NCBI RefSeq assembly: GCF_019219825.1
Contig: NZ_JAHUXH010000020.1
Location: forward strand, 62,001 to 126,000
From: Streptomyces sp. TRM70350
Lineage (GTDB): Bacteria; Actinomycetota; Actinomycetes; Streptomycetales; Streptomycetaceae
Direction of reading: 5' to 3'
Length of the DNA: 64,000 bases
Part shown: positions 1 through 8,367 of the stretch, in pieces
Layout: each line of letters opens with the position of its first letter
Position numbering within the stretch: the first letter of the stretch is position 1
Program-made: the position numbers and the translations under genes
Notes under the pieces: model-generated
Databases searched by the model: none
Told to the model about the DNA's origin: nothing
Seen by the model: only the letters and a program-made list of their open reading frames with translations

Positions 1-445
1 CGGTCACCGGGTCGAGCACCTCGTACTCGACGATGACGGCCGCCGCCGCCATCCGCGCGGTGTCCGGGTGGTCGGCGGCGACGGCGGCGATGGGCTCACC
101 GTGGTGGCGTACGACCTCGGAGGCGAACACCGGGCGGTCGGCCTTGCCCCGTCCGTGCAGGGGGGAGCCGGGCACGTCCTCGTGGGTGACGACGGCCCGT
201 ACGCCGGGCATGTCGCGCGCGTGGGAGGTGTCGATGGACACAATGCGCGCGTGCGGGTGCGGTGAGCGCAGTACGGCCGCCCAGAGCAGGCCCTCGGCCC
301 ACAGGTCGGCGGCGTACGGGAAGGTGCCCTCGGTCTTCGCGCGGGAGTCCGCGGCGGGCAGGGAGGCGCCGAGGCCGTGCGGCAGCGGCTCCGCGGCGGG
401 CACGGCCTCCGCGGTGGTGGTCGCGGTGGCGGCTTCGTTGCTCAC
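1..445 (-). CDS. Xanthine dehydrogenase molybdopterin-binding subunit, N-terminal part (gene runs off the window)
   Basis: The visible 148 residues begin with an Ala/Thr-rich lead and then match the first hammerhead-type domain of the xanthine dehydrogenase/aldehyde oxidase large subunit (segments such as KTEGTFPYAADL, RSPHPHARI and DMPGVRAVVTHEDVPG). In the family this subunit holds the molybdenum cofactor and the substrate site for purine hydroxylation. The active-site regions lie beyond position 1 and cannot be seen. The start is GTG at 445-443. It overlaps the stop of the upstream iron-sulfur subunit gene as GTGA, which points to translational coupling in one operon (FAD subunit, Fe-S subunit, Mo subunit). 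The exact substrate, xanthine or another aldehyde/purine, cannot be decided from this fragment. Confidence 0.85.
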   Translation of the reverse strand, partial: MSNEAATATTTAEAVPAAEPLPHGLGASLPAADSRAKTEGTFPYAADLWAEGLLWAAVLRSPHPHARIVSIDTSHARDMPGVRAVVTHEDVPGSPLHGRGKADRPVFASEVVRHHGEPIAAVAADHPDTARMAAAAVIVEYEVLDPVT

Positions 446-1986
446 GCCTGGCCTCCGTCCTGTCCCTGTCCGTGTCCGTACGGCTGGTCATGTGGTCCGG
501 GCGGTGTCCCGGGGGACTCGAACGCCGCCGGGTTGACGCCACCGGCCCCGGGGCCCGCCTGGTGCGGAATACGCGGCTGGTCGGCGTCCTGTTCAGGCGC
601 CTCGGCCGCGGCGTGCGCCCCGCGCTCGGCGACGACGTCCTTGACGGCCTCCAGTACGGCCCGGTAGCCCGAGCAGCGGCACAGGTTGCCACACAGCGCC
701 TGGCGGGTCTCCAGCTCGGTCGGCGCCGGGTTGCCCTCCAGCAGGTCGTGCACGGTCATCGCCATGCCCGGCACGCAGAAACCGCACTGCACGGCACCGC
801 ACTTGGCGAGCGCCCGCTGCACGTCCGACGGCCGCCCGTCGACGGCCAGGCCCTCCACGGTGCGCACCTCGCTGCCGGCCGCGGTGACCGCGGGCACCAG
901 GCAGGAGGCGACGAGCCGCCCGTCGACCTGGACGTTGCAGGCCCCGCACTCGCCCTGCGAGCAGCCGTCCTTGGCGCCCGCGAGGCCGAGCCGCTCCCGC
1001 AGCACGTAGAGCAGCGACTCGCCGATCCACGCGTCGGTGACGGGGCGGTCGGTGCCGTTGACGCGCAGCACGTAGGAGGCGAGGGGGTGTTCCTCGTGCG
1101 GGGGCGTGACCGACGGCTCGGCCGGAGCGTCCGGCTCGCCGGGCTGCGCGTCGGCGGGCTCCGGCCGGGATTCCGCGTCCCCGGACGGTGCCGCCCCTTC
1201 GGCGGGGCGCTCGGCAGGGCCCTCCGAGGGGCTCACCGCGGCCTCTGCGGCCCCCGGTGCCCCCGGCCCGGCCTCCGGCGTCTCAGCGGGCCCCTCAGCG
1301 GCCTCTACGCCCTCGTGGGCCCCCGGGGCCTCCTGAGCACCCTCGGTTCCCTCACGGACCGCAGGGGCGCCTTCCGCCGGGTGTCCCACGGGGGCGTCGG
1401 GGTAGGACTGCGGCCCGTCGGCGTGCCCCCACGGCTGCCCGGCCGCCTCGGTGGCCCAGGGCGCGGGCGCGCCACCCGGAAGGGTGGCCGGCGGCGTGCC
1501 GCCCCACTGCTCCACCAGTGCCGACGTCGTGAACTCACCCGATTCGTCCGGAAGGTCACCGTTCGCTACGGGAATCGACCACTGTCCGGTGACATCGTGA
1601 CCGGGCGCGGCCTGGGCGGCCTCCGGCTGGGTGGCCTCCTCGAAGTGCCATTGCCCGGTGCCCCCGGGGTTGTACGCGAACTGTTCCTGACCGCCGCCCT
1701 GGGGCATCGCGTTCGGGTCGGGCCACTGCGCGCCCTCGGAGGGCGCGCCCCAGGTGCCGGTGGCCGCCGGGTCGGTACCGGCGGCGGGCGTGACCGTTAT
1801 CGGCGGCGGCACATAGCCGTGGCCGGGCGCGGCGAGCGGGCTGTCGGCGGAGGCCAGGAGCGCGTCGATGCCGCCCTCGGGGAGTTTCACGAAGGCGGTG
1901 GCGCCGTCGTCGTAGTCGCCCTGGGGCAGCGGGTCCCAGCGTCCGCCGCCCTGGGGCGTGCCCTCTCCGTGCTGGTCGTCGGTCAC
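442..1986 (-). CDS. Xanthine dehydrogenase [2Fe-2S] subunit with a ~300-residue N-terminal extension
   Basis: The protein has 514 residues, while stand-alone XDH iron-sulfur subunits usually have 150-200. The C-terminal ~215 residues are canonical: a plant-type ferredoxin domain with CSQGECGAC, and a helical domain with CGFCVPGM and CGNLCRCSGY that binds the second cluster. These pass electrons from the Mo site to FAD. Residues 1 to ~299 are Pro/Ala/Glu/Gly-rich, with a recurring Gly-x-Trp element (GRW, TGTW, TGQW twice, VEQW) and a short ordered-looking start (AFVKLPEGGIDALLA). The start is GTG at 1986, after GGAGGG. It overlaps the stop of the FAD subunit gene as GTGA. The extension is in the same frame with no stop, so it is part of the gene. 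Its role is unknown; a docking or assembly tail is one inference. Confidence 0.85.
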   Translation of the reverse strand: MTDDQHGEGTPQGGGRWDPLPQGDYDDGATAFVKLPEGGIDALLASADSPLAAPGHGYVPPPITVTPAAGTDPAATGTWGAPSEGAQWPDPNAMPQGGGQEQFAYNPGGTGQWHFEEATQPEAAQAAPGHDVTGQWSIPVANGDLPDESGEFTTSALVEQWGGTPPATLPGGAPAPWATEAAGQPWGHADGPQSYPDAPVGHPAEGAPAVREGTEGAQEAPGAHEGVEAAEGPAETPEAGPGAPGAAEAAVSPSEGPAERPAEGAAPSGDAESRPEPADAQPGEPDAPAEPSVTPPHEEHPLASYVLRVNGTDRPVTDAWIGESLLYVLRERLGLAGAKDGCSQGECGACNVQVDGRLVASCLVPAVTAAGSEVRTVEGLAVDGRPSDVQRALAKCGAVQCGFCVPGMAMTVHDLLEGNPAPTELETRQALCGNLCRCSGYRAVLEAVKDVVAERGAHAAAEAPEQDADQPRIPHQAGPGAGGVNPAAFESPGTPPGPHDQPYGHGQGQDGGQA

Positions 1987-2876
1987 GACAGCGCCCTCCC
2001 CATTGCTCGTCGGGCCAGCGCGGCGACGGTGCGCCGCAGGTGCAGTACGGCGGGCGGAAGCTGTGGCACCGAACCGTCCTCGGCCGGGGGCGCGTCGGGG
2101 ATGCAGGCCGCGGCGACGTACTCGCCGAAGGCGGTGAGCGCCTCGGGGACGATCGCGCGGTTGTTGTCCCAGTCGATGAGCTGCGCGACCCACTGCTCGG
2201 CCTCCAGGGGCCGCAGCGGCATCGGCGCTATGGCGCCCACGGCGCACCGCACCCCGCGCCGGGCGGGATCGAGGACCAGCGCCACGGAGGCGACCGCCCG
2301 CCCGGGTCCGGTGCGGCCGGTCGCCTTCAGGAAGACCTGCGGGGCGTGCAGCAGCGGCACGCGCACGTACCCGATGAGCTCACCGGCGCGCAGCATGTCC
2401 ACGCCCGCCAGCAGATGCGACACCGGGATCTCCCGGCGGGCTCCGCGCGGGCCCGCGATGATCAGCGTCGCCTCCAGGGCGGCCAGTACGGGCAGCGCGT
2501 CGCCCGTGGGGGCCGCGGTGGCGATGTTGCCGCCCAGGGTGCCGGCGTTGCGGATGTGCGGCGGGCCCGCGGCCCGCGCGGCGGCGGCGAGCGCCGGGAT
2601 CAGGGCGGCGAAGTCGGGGCGGCCCATGCGCGCGTGCGTGAGTCCCGCGCCGAGCAGGGCGTGGCCGTCCTGGTACTGCCAGCCGCGGATCTCGCTGATC
2701 CGGCCGAGGCCGACCAGCGCGGCGGGCCTGAGCTGTCCGGAGTTGACGGCGGTCATCAGGTCGGTGCCGCCCGCCACGGGCACGGCGGCGGGCATGGCGG
2801 TGAGTGCCGCCACGGCCTCGTCCAGCGTCGCGGGCAGGGTGACGGCCTGCGCCGCCTGCGGTGCGTGCGTGGTCAA
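1983..2876 (-). CDS. Xanthine dehydrogenase FAD-binding subunit
   Basis: This 297-residue protein has the length and motifs of the XDH/CO-dehydrogenase medium subunit. It has a FAD-binding loop near residue 30 (AVPVAGGTDLM) and the second loop IRNAGTLGGNIATAAPTGD. It would carry electrons from the [2Fe-2S] subunit to NAD. I place the start at TTG 2876 (protein starts LTTHAPQAA) because GGAAGGGG lies just upstream and family homology begins there. The longer frame up to 3005 adds 43 residues unlike the family. It is the first gene of a three-gene minus-strand operon joined by two 4-base overlaps. Its promoter should lie in 2877-3159. Confidence 0.85.
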   Translation of the reverse strand: MTTHAPQAAQAVTLPATLDEAVAALTAMPAAVPVAGGTDLMTAVNSGQLRPAALVGLGRISEIRGWQYQDGHALLGAGLTHARMGRPDFAALIPALAAAARAAGPPHIRNAGTLGGNIATAAPTGDALPVLAALEATLIIAGPRGARREIPVSHLLAGVDMLRAGELIGYVRVPLLHAPQVFLKATGRTGPGRAVASVALVLDPARRGVRCAVGAIAPMPLRPLEAEQWVAQLIDWDNNRAIVPEALTAFGEYVAAACIPDAPPAEDGSVPQLPPAVLHLRRTVAALARRAMGRALS

Positions 2877-3159
2877 ACCGGCTGCCCCTTCCCGCTGCCC
2901 ACCTGGTCCCGCCTGTGTGGCCGTACGGTACGTGCCGACAGGGCGGACGTGGCAACTCTGGCACATCTTCGCAGGACCCGAAGACGGGGGTCCGCTAGGA
3001 GGCATTCGCCCACCTCATCGGGGAGATGGCCCGATTTGTACGCACATCGCCGCGCATCCCTGGTCAGGCGGAATTGCCACTCTTCGGTGACCCTTGTCCG
3101 CTTTTTTTCCTGCCTGTTCGAGACCTGCGCGCTTTCGAGACCGCCCGCCCCGCGCGGGC

Positions 3160-4788
3160 CTACCGGTCCGGCGGCGGCCCGTCGATCGGGCGGCCGAGTA
3201 CACCGGGGCGCTGCTGCCAGGGCCGCGGCCCCGTGGGCGGCCGGTACGCGACGCCCAGGGCGTCAAGTCGCCGGTAGTGGGAGGCCATCCGGTGTTCGAA
3301 ACCGGCGAAGTCCCGTTCCGCCGGGGCGGGCAGGGCGCTCCAGGCGACCTCGGCGAAGGCCGCGAGCCTCGGAAAGGCCTGGTAGTCGACGCGCGCCTGG
3401 TCCTCCATCACCTCGGTCCACACATTGGCCTGGGTGCCCAGCACATGACCGGCCTGTTCCTCGGTGAGCCGCGGTGGAACGGGCTCGAAGCGGTAGACGT
3501 CCTCCAGGGTGCGCACATAGCCGATCGGTACGGGTTCGTCCGCGCCGTCGGCCTGACGGTGGTCCAGGTACACCTGCTGCTCGGGGCACATCACGACGTC
3601 ATGACCGGCTCGGGCGGCGGCGATTCCGCCCGCGTATCCGCGCCACGAGGACACCGTCGCCCCGGGGGCGAGCCCGCCCTCCAGGATCTCGTCCCAGCCG
3701 ACCAGCCGACGCCCGCGCGCGGAAAGCCACGTGTCGAAGTGGCCGATGAACCACGACTGCAACGCGTCCTCGTCGGCCAGCCCCAGTTCTCCGATCCGCG
3801 CCTGCGCGGTGGGCGACTGCCGCCACTGGTCCTTCGGGCATTCGTCGCCGCCGACGTGAACGAACTCCGAGGGAAACAGATCCAGGACTTCCTCCAACAC
3901 GCCTTCGTAGAAGCGCAGGGTGTTGTCAGTGGGGGCGAGTACGTTCGGAGAGATCCCCCAGTTGTCCCAGACCGCAAGGGAGGTCGTGTCGATGACGTCG
4001 GTGTTGCCGAGTTCCGGATACGCGGCGATGGCGGCCTGCGAGTGTCCCGGTACGTCGATTTCCGGGACGACGGTGATATGCCGCTCGGCGGCATAGGCGA
4101 CGATCTCCCGGATGTCGTCGTGGGTGTAGTGGCCACCGTGCGGCTTCTCCTCCCACAGCGGCGAGGCCCGGTGGCCGAATTTGGTGCGCGCCCGCCAGGA
4201 GCCGACCTCGGTCAGCCTCGGGTACCGCTTGATCTCCAGACGCCAGCCCTGGTCGTCCGTCAAGTGGAAGTGGAGGACGTTGAGTTTGTGCGCGGCCATC
4301 AGATCCAGGTAGCGCAGCACCCCGTCCTTGGGCATGAAGTGCCGGGCGACGTCCAGCATGAGGCCGCGCCAGGGGAAGCGGGGTGCGTCCTCGACCTGGA
4401 TCAGCGGCAGCCGCCACGTCCGGTCGGGCAGCGGGGCGCGCCGGAAGGCGTCGGGGCCGAGCAGCTGACGCAGCGTCTGGGCGCCCCAGAAGAGCCCGGC
4501 GGGGCCGCCGCCGACCACGTGCACGCCGGTCGGCATGACGGCGAGGCGGTAGCCCTCCGCACCGAGGTCCTCGGTGACGGCGGGGTCCACCGAGAGGCGG
4601 ATCACGTCGCCCCCCGGCCCGTGCGCCGGCGGGAGCGGCAGGCCGGTGGCGGCGCCCAGCGTGGCCCGCAGCCAGCGTTCCGTCCGCTCGGTGCCGTCGT
4701 GCGCCGCCAGCCGCGTCCGGGGGCCCAGTTCGAAAGATCCGGTCCCGGGGGCCGTCACACGAAGGGGCTGGGGAATCGCGTCCACCAC
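3160..4788 (-). CDS. Beta-N-acetylhexosaminidase, GH20
   Basis: This 542-residue glycoside hydrolase family 20 enzyme releases terminal GlcNAc/GalNAc by substrate-assisted catalysis. The N-terminal GH20b domain (about 1-130) is followed by the catalytic barrel. Visible family motifs are WRGLMLDVARHFMP, HFHLTDDQGWRLEI and HVGGDECPKDQW, with the catalytic Asp315-Glu316 pair. No signal peptide is visible, so I infer a cytoplasmic enzyme acting on imported chito-oligosaccharides. The start is GTG 4788 with AAAGGAC just upstream. It overlaps the stop of a vestigial permease tail (4790-4870), which suggests that it was once the last gene of a sugar-ABC operon. Confidence 0.9.
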   Translation of the reverse strand: MVDAIPQPLRVTAPGTGSFELGPRTRLAAHDGTERTERWLRATLGAATGLPLPPAHGPGGDVIRLSVDPAVTEDLGAEGYRLAVMPTGVHVVGGGPAGLFWGAQTLRQLLGPDAFRRAPLPDRTWRLPLIQVEDAPRFPWRGLMLDVARHFMPKDGVLRYLDLMAAHKLNVLHFHLTDDQGWRLEIKRYPRLTEVGSWRARTKFGHRASPLWEEKPHGGHYTHDDIREIVAYAAERHITVVPEIDVPGHSQAAIAAYPELGNTDVIDTTSLAVWDNWGISPNVLAPTDNTLRFYEGVLEEVLDLFPSEFVHVGGDECPKDQWRQSPTAQARIGELGLADEDALQSWFIGHFDTWLSARGRRLVGWDEILEGGLAPGATVSSWRGYAGGIAAARAGHDVVMCPEQQVYLDHRQADGADEPVPIGYVRTLEDVYRFEPVPPRLTEEQAGHVLGTQANVWTEVMEDQARVDYQAFPRLAAFAEVAWSALPAPAERDFAGFEHRMASHYRRLDALGVAYRPPTGPRPWQQRPGVLGRPIDGPPPDR

Positions 4789-4789
4789 A

Positions 4790-4870
4790 TCAGTCCTTTA
4801 CCGCTCCACCCGGCCCCGACACCCGTCGGCGCTGCACCAGCACGAAGAACACCAGCACCGGAATCGTCAC
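4790..4870 (-). pseudogene. Remnant 3' end of a CUT1-type sugar ABC permease
   Basis: Read on the minus strand from 4870, the frame gives VTIPVLVFFVLVQRR, then a short Gly/Ser stretch, AVKD and TGA at 4792-4790. This is the typical last transmembrane segment and tail of MalG-like permeases; compare FFAFQRQFVSGVMAGAVK in the intact permease ending at 42244. Upstream of 4870 the frame loses all resemblance, so the rest of the permease and presumably its partner genes are gone. The stop overlaps the hexosaminidase start, as in a coupled operon. Confidence 0.7.
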
Positions 4871-5043
4871 TGATGATGAAGGACTTGGGGAACAGGAAGT
4901 CGGTTGACAAAGTACCGGCCGAATTCCTGCTGTCCGACATCCCGCCGCGCAATGACGCTTTCACTCTGCGCAACACCAAGCGGAGGTGATGAACTGCATG
5001 AACATGCCCACAACAGGTGTCCGCCACTTCATGACATGACGAA

Positions 5044-5083
5044 GAGGCCCCCGGGCCACGCCGAAGCGCGCCCCGGGGGTCTC
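5044..5083. terminator. Hairpin terminator after the DUF3039 gene
   Basis: A 12-bp stem (5044-5055 with 5072-5083, one G-U pair) encloses a 16-base loop. It lies about 30 bases beyond the stop of the DUF3039 gene on the minus strand. The rest of 4871-5114 holds no gene I recognise. Confidence 0.7.
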
Positions 5084-5114
5084 CCGGACATCGCTGAAGG
5101 GAACGGTCAGGCGG

Positions 5115-5399
5115 TTACTTGTCGCCGCCCTTGCCCTTGTCGTCTCCGCCGGCGCCCATGGAGTCGTAGATCTCCTTGCACATGGGACACACGGGGTACT
5201 TCTTCGGATCGCGGCCCGGCACCCAGACCTTGCCGCACAGCGCCACGACGGGCGTCCCGTCGAGGGCGCTCGCCATGATCTTGTCCTTCTGGACGTAGTG
5301 GGCGAAGCGCTCGTGGTCACCGTCGCCGTGGGAAGTCTTCGGCGTGGGCTCTACGAGTGTCCCCGTACCAGTCCCGCGCTCGGGCTCGAGAGTGCTCAT
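5115..5399 (-). CDS. DUF3039 domain protein
   Basis: This small 94-residue actinobacterial protein of unknown function belongs to the DUF3039 type. The core reads HERFAHYV, then VVALCGKVWVPGRDP, then PVCPMCKEIYDSM. The single Cys and the CPMC pair suggest a small metal or zinc-ribbon-like site. The C-terminal tail is Gly/Lys-rich. I chose ATG 5399 (MSTLEPERG) because an upstream in-frame extension looks non-conserved. No Shine-Dalgarno sequence stands out, so the message may be leaderless. It lies 51 bases after the YqgE-type gene on the same strand. Confidence 0.75.
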   Translation of the reverse strand: MSTLEPERGTGTGTLVEPTPKTSHGDGDHERFAHYVQKDKIMASALDGTPVVALCGKVWVPGRDPKKYPVCPMCKEIYDSMGAGGDDKGKGGDK

Positions 5400-5450
5400 A
5401 CGGCCAAGGGTACTGAAGCTCACACGCAACGGTTGAGAGAAGGGCGTCCG

Positions 5451-6023
5451 TCAGTTGAGCGAGGGGTCGTCGGGGTACGTCGCCACCATCGCCAGCTCGT
5501 TGCGCTGCCGGCGCAGCACCTCCCGCCACAGCCGCTCGGGGAACGGCGAGTAGACGTCGCCGGGCTCGGACTCCACGACGTACCAGGCGCCCTCCACCAG
5601 TTCGTCCTCCAGCTGGCCTGGGCCCCAGCCGGCGTACCCGGCGAAGATTCTCAGCGAGCCGAGGACGGAGGCCAGCAGCTCCGGCGGGGCCTCCAGGTCG
5701 ACCAGGCCGATCGCGCCGTGCACCCGCCGCCAGCCGAGCGGGGCGACGTCGCCGGACGCGCCGCCGGGGATGACCGCCACGCCGAGAGCGGAGTCCAGCG
5801 AGACCGGTCCGCCCTGGAAGACGACGCCGGGTTCGCCGGCCAGGTCCGCCCAGCCCTCCAGGATGTCGCCGACGCCCACCGGCGTCGGACGGTTGAGGAC
5901 GACACCCAGCGAGCCCTCCTCGTCGTGGTCGAGGAGGAGCACCACAGCACGGTCGAAGTTCGGGTCCGCCAGGGCGGGGGTGGCCACGAGCAGCCGCCCT
6001 GTGAGCGAGGACACCTCGGTCAT
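5451..6023 (-). CDS. YqgE/AlgH family protein (UPF0301)
   Basis: This 190-residue member of the YqgE/AlgH family shows the family signature GRLLVATPALADPNFDRAVV near the N-terminus, then GSLGVVLNRPT, VFQGGPVS and FAGYAGWGPGQLEDEL. The biochemical function of the family is not established. The start is ATG 6023 (MTEVSSLTG); an ATG three codons upstream at 6032 is possible. It is followed closely by the DUF3039 gene and may be cotranscribed. It is divergent from murA across about 260 bases that must hold both promoters. Confidence 0.88.
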   Translation of the reverse strand: MTEVSSLTGRLLVATPALADPNFDRAVVLLLDHDEEGSLGVVLNRPTPVGVGDILEGWADLAGEPGVVFQGGPVSLDSALGVAVIPGGASGDVAPLGWRRVHGAIGLVDLEAPPELLASVLGSLRIFAGYAGWGPGQLEDELVEGAWYVVESEPGDVYSPFPERLWREVLRRQRNELAMVATYPDDPSLN

Positions 6024-6285
6024 GCCAGACATGATCCCGCATCTTCCCGTCGTGTGGGGAACCAATCCGGCGAGGGGAGTGAACGCAGCTCGGGGCGGGT
6101 GGAAGCGCCCCCGGCGCACGGGGCCCGTCCGGCAGCTCCAGTGACCCCATGTGCCCGACGGAGAACGGTTCGTGTTGTGACAGAGCTATGACAGGCCTGG
6201 GCGGTCCCTGGGCTTACTTCAGGGGGGCCGGCGGCCATTACTCTGTCTCTCCGGCCCTTGCCCAACTCATCGGAACGCGAGATAC

Positions 6286-7626
6286 ATGACCGTCAACGAC
6301 GATGTCCTGCTTGTCCACGGCGGAACCCCGCTGGAGGGCGAGATCCGTGTCCGCGGTGCGAAGAACCTCGTGCCGAAGGCCATGGTCGCCGCTCTGCTGG
6401 GCAGCGCGCCAAGTCGACTGCGCAACGTGCCGGACATCCGTGACGTGCGCGTCGTGCGCGGTCTGCTGCAGCTGCACGGGGTCACGGTGCGTCCGGGTGA
6501 GGAGCCGGGCGAGTTGGTGATGGACCCGACGTACGTGGAGAGCGCGAACGTCGCTGACATCGATGCCCACGCGGGTTCGAGCCGTATCCCGATCCTCTTC
6601 TGCGGCCCCCTGCTCCACCGCCTCGGCCACGCCTTCATCCCCGGCCTCGGTGGCTGCGACATCGGCGGCCGGCCGATCGACTTCCACTTCGAGGTGCTGC
6701 GGCAGTTCGGCGCGAAGATCGAGAAGCGGGCGGACGGGCAGTACCTGGAGGCGCCGCGGCGGCTGCGCGGCACGAAGATCCGGCTGCCGTACCCGTCCGT
6801 CGGCGCGACCGAGCAGGTGCTGCTGACGGCCGTCCTCGCCGAAGGCGTCACCGAGCTCTCGAACGCGGCCGTGGAGCCGGAGATCGAGGACCTGATCTGC
6901 GTCCTGCAGAAGATGGGCGCCATCATCGCGATGGACACCGACCGCACGATCCGCATCACCGGCGTGGACAAGCTCGGCGGCTACACCCACCGCGCCGTCC
7001 CGGACCGGCTGGAGGCCGCCTCCTGGGCGTCCGCGGCGCTCGCGACCGAGGGCAACATCTACGTCCGTGGCGCCCAGCAGCGGTCCATGATGACGTTCCT
7101 CAACACCTACCGGAAGGTGGGCGGGGCCTTCGAGATCGACGACGAGGGCATCCGTTTCTGGCACGACGGCGGGCAGTTGAAGTCCATCGCCCTCGAAACG
7201 GACGTCCACCCGGGCTTCCAGACGGACTGGCAACAGCCGCTGGTCGTCGCGCTCACGCAGGCCACGGGCCTGTCCATCATCCACGAGACGGTCTACGAGT
7301 CCCGGCTCGGCTTCACCTCCGCGCTCAACCAGATGGGCGCCCACATCCAGCTCTACCGCGAGTGCCTCGGCGGCTCGAACTGCCGCTTCGGCCAGCGCAA
7401 CTTCCTGCACTCGGCGGTCGTGAGCGGCCCCACCCGCCTCCAGGGCGCCGACCTGGTCATCCCCGACCTGCGCGGCGGCTTCTCGTACCTCATCGCCGCC
7501 CTGGCCGCCCAGGGCACGTCCCGGGTGCACGGCATCGACCTGATCAACCGGGGCTACGAGAACTTCATGGAGAAGCTGGTGGAGCTGGGCGCGAAGGTGG
7601 AGCTGCCGGGCAAGGCCCTCGGCTGA
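6286..7626 (+). CDS. murA: UDP-N-acetylglucosamine 1-carboxyvinyltransferase
   Basis: MurA transfers enolpyruvate from PEP to UDP-GlcNAc, the first committed step of peptidoglycan synthesis in the cytoplasm. This 446-residue protein has the conserved RGAKN lysine (Lys26), the catalytic-loop cysteine in GGCDIGGRPIDFH (Cys124) and the repeated EPT/RdKBD-type fold. Because the loop has Cys and not Asp, as in mycobacteria, the enzyme is predicted to be open to fosfomycin alkylation. It is slightly longer than the ~420-residue norm. The start is ATG 6286. It is monocistronic and ends at a strong hairpin. Streptomyces commonly carry a second murA elsewhere. Confidence 0.93.
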   Translation: MTVNDDVLLVHGGTPLEGEIRVRGAKNLVPKAMVAALLGSAPSRLRNVPDIRDVRVVRGLLQLHGVTVRPGEEPGELVMDPTYVESANVADIDAHAGSSRIPILFCGPLLHRLGHAFIPGLGGCDIGGRPIDFHFEVLRQFGAKIEKRADGQYLEAPRRLRGTKIRLPYPSVGATEQVLLTAVLAEGVTELSNAAVEPEIEDLICVLQKMGAIIAMDTDRTIRITGVDKLGGYTHRAVPDRLEAASWASAALATEGNIYVRGAQQRSMMTFLNTYRKVGGAFEIDDEGIRFWHDGGQLKSIALETDVHPGFQTDWQQPLVVALTQATGLSIIHETVYESRLGFTSALNQMGAHIQLYRECLGGSNCRFGQRNFLHSAVVSGPTRLQGADLVIPDLRGGFSYLIAALAAQGTSRVHGIDLINRGYENFMEKLVELGAKVELPGKALG

Positions 7627-7636
7627 CACACCGAAC

Positions 7637-7692
7637 GCGAACGCCGATGGGGCGGCCACCCGAGTCCGGGTGGCCGCCCCATCGGCGTTCGC
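7637..7692. terminator. Perfect 26-bp hairpin between murA and hupA (bidirectional)
   Basis: The arms 7637-7662 and 7667-7692 are perfect reverse complements with a 4-base loop. The hairpin sits 10 bases after the murA stop and 45 bases before the end of the convergent hupA, so it can end both transcripts. Confidence 0.92.
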
Positions 7693-7736
7693 TGCGGCGC
7701 CCTCACGGGGCGCGCACGGCGCTCACAGCGGAGCGC

Positions 7737-8018
7737 TTACTTGCCCTTGGCCGCTTCCTTGAGCTTGGAGCCCGCGGAGACCTTCACGCTGTAACCGGCC
7801 GGGATCTGGATCGGCTCACCGGTCTGCGGGTTACGCGCGGTACGAGCGGCACGGTGGGTGCGCTCGAAGGTCAGGAAGCCGGGGATGGTGACCTTCTCGT
7901 CCCCCTTGGAGACGATCTCGCCGACGACGTCGGCGAACGCGGCCAGCACGGCGTCGGCGTCCTTGCGGGTCACCTCGGCGCGGTCGGCCAGCGCGGCCAC
8001 CAGCTCACTGCGGTTCAT
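7737..8018 (-). CDS. hupA: HU-family nucleoid protein HupA
   Basis: This 93-residue histone-like protein of standard HU length has the family start MNRSELVAALADRA and the arm region GFLTFERTHRAARTARNPQTGE, which contacts DNA. It ends with a short basic tail (KLKEAAKGK). It lacks the long Lys/Ala tail of the second Streptomyces HU (HupS), so it is the vegetative HupA type. The start is ATG 8018 with GGGAG upstream. It is monocistronic. The 5' region 8019-8270 is relatively long and probably holds its promoter. Confidence 0.93.
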   Translation of the reverse strand: MNRSELVAALADRAEVTRKDADAVLAAFADVVGEIVSKGDEKVTIPGFLTFERTHRAARTARNPQTGEPIQIPAGYSVKVSAGSKLKEAAKGK

Positions 8019-8367
8019 GTTGTTACTCCCGTGTTCTTCTTGCCATTGAGGCGTGCCACGCGGCGGAGCCGCATATCGGGCACAGCGAAGCCGATGCTGC
8101 CAGGGTCCTCGGACAGTCCCCGGACCCGGGTCCGTCGTCGGATGCTCGCGCCCAGGGACGCATCCTGCCCCCACCTGCGGCGGGAATGCCAATCCGGCAC
8201 CCGCAGGAGTCGTGAGAACACCCTTGGGAGTCACACGAAAAGCGCCACTGACTGGGCCTGTCCGGCGGCCCACCCTAGATGGCGGCCAAGGGTACGACGT
8301 TCCGCGACGCGCCGGTGATCAGCGCGGTCGTGGTGATCCTCACAGCCCGCCGCGATGATCCTCGGGA
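8019..8367. other. Intergenic region between hupA and the malic enzyme gene
   Basis: This 349-base non-coding stretch should contain the hupA promoter on the minus strand. I see no gene and no clear terminator hairpin for the upstream malic enzyme gene. Confidence 0.5.

Noticed and set aside
262..3090. 942-codon open frame on the plus strand
   Set aside because: It is antisense to the coupled xanthine dehydrogenase genes, which show clear domains; high GC keeps the opposite frame open.
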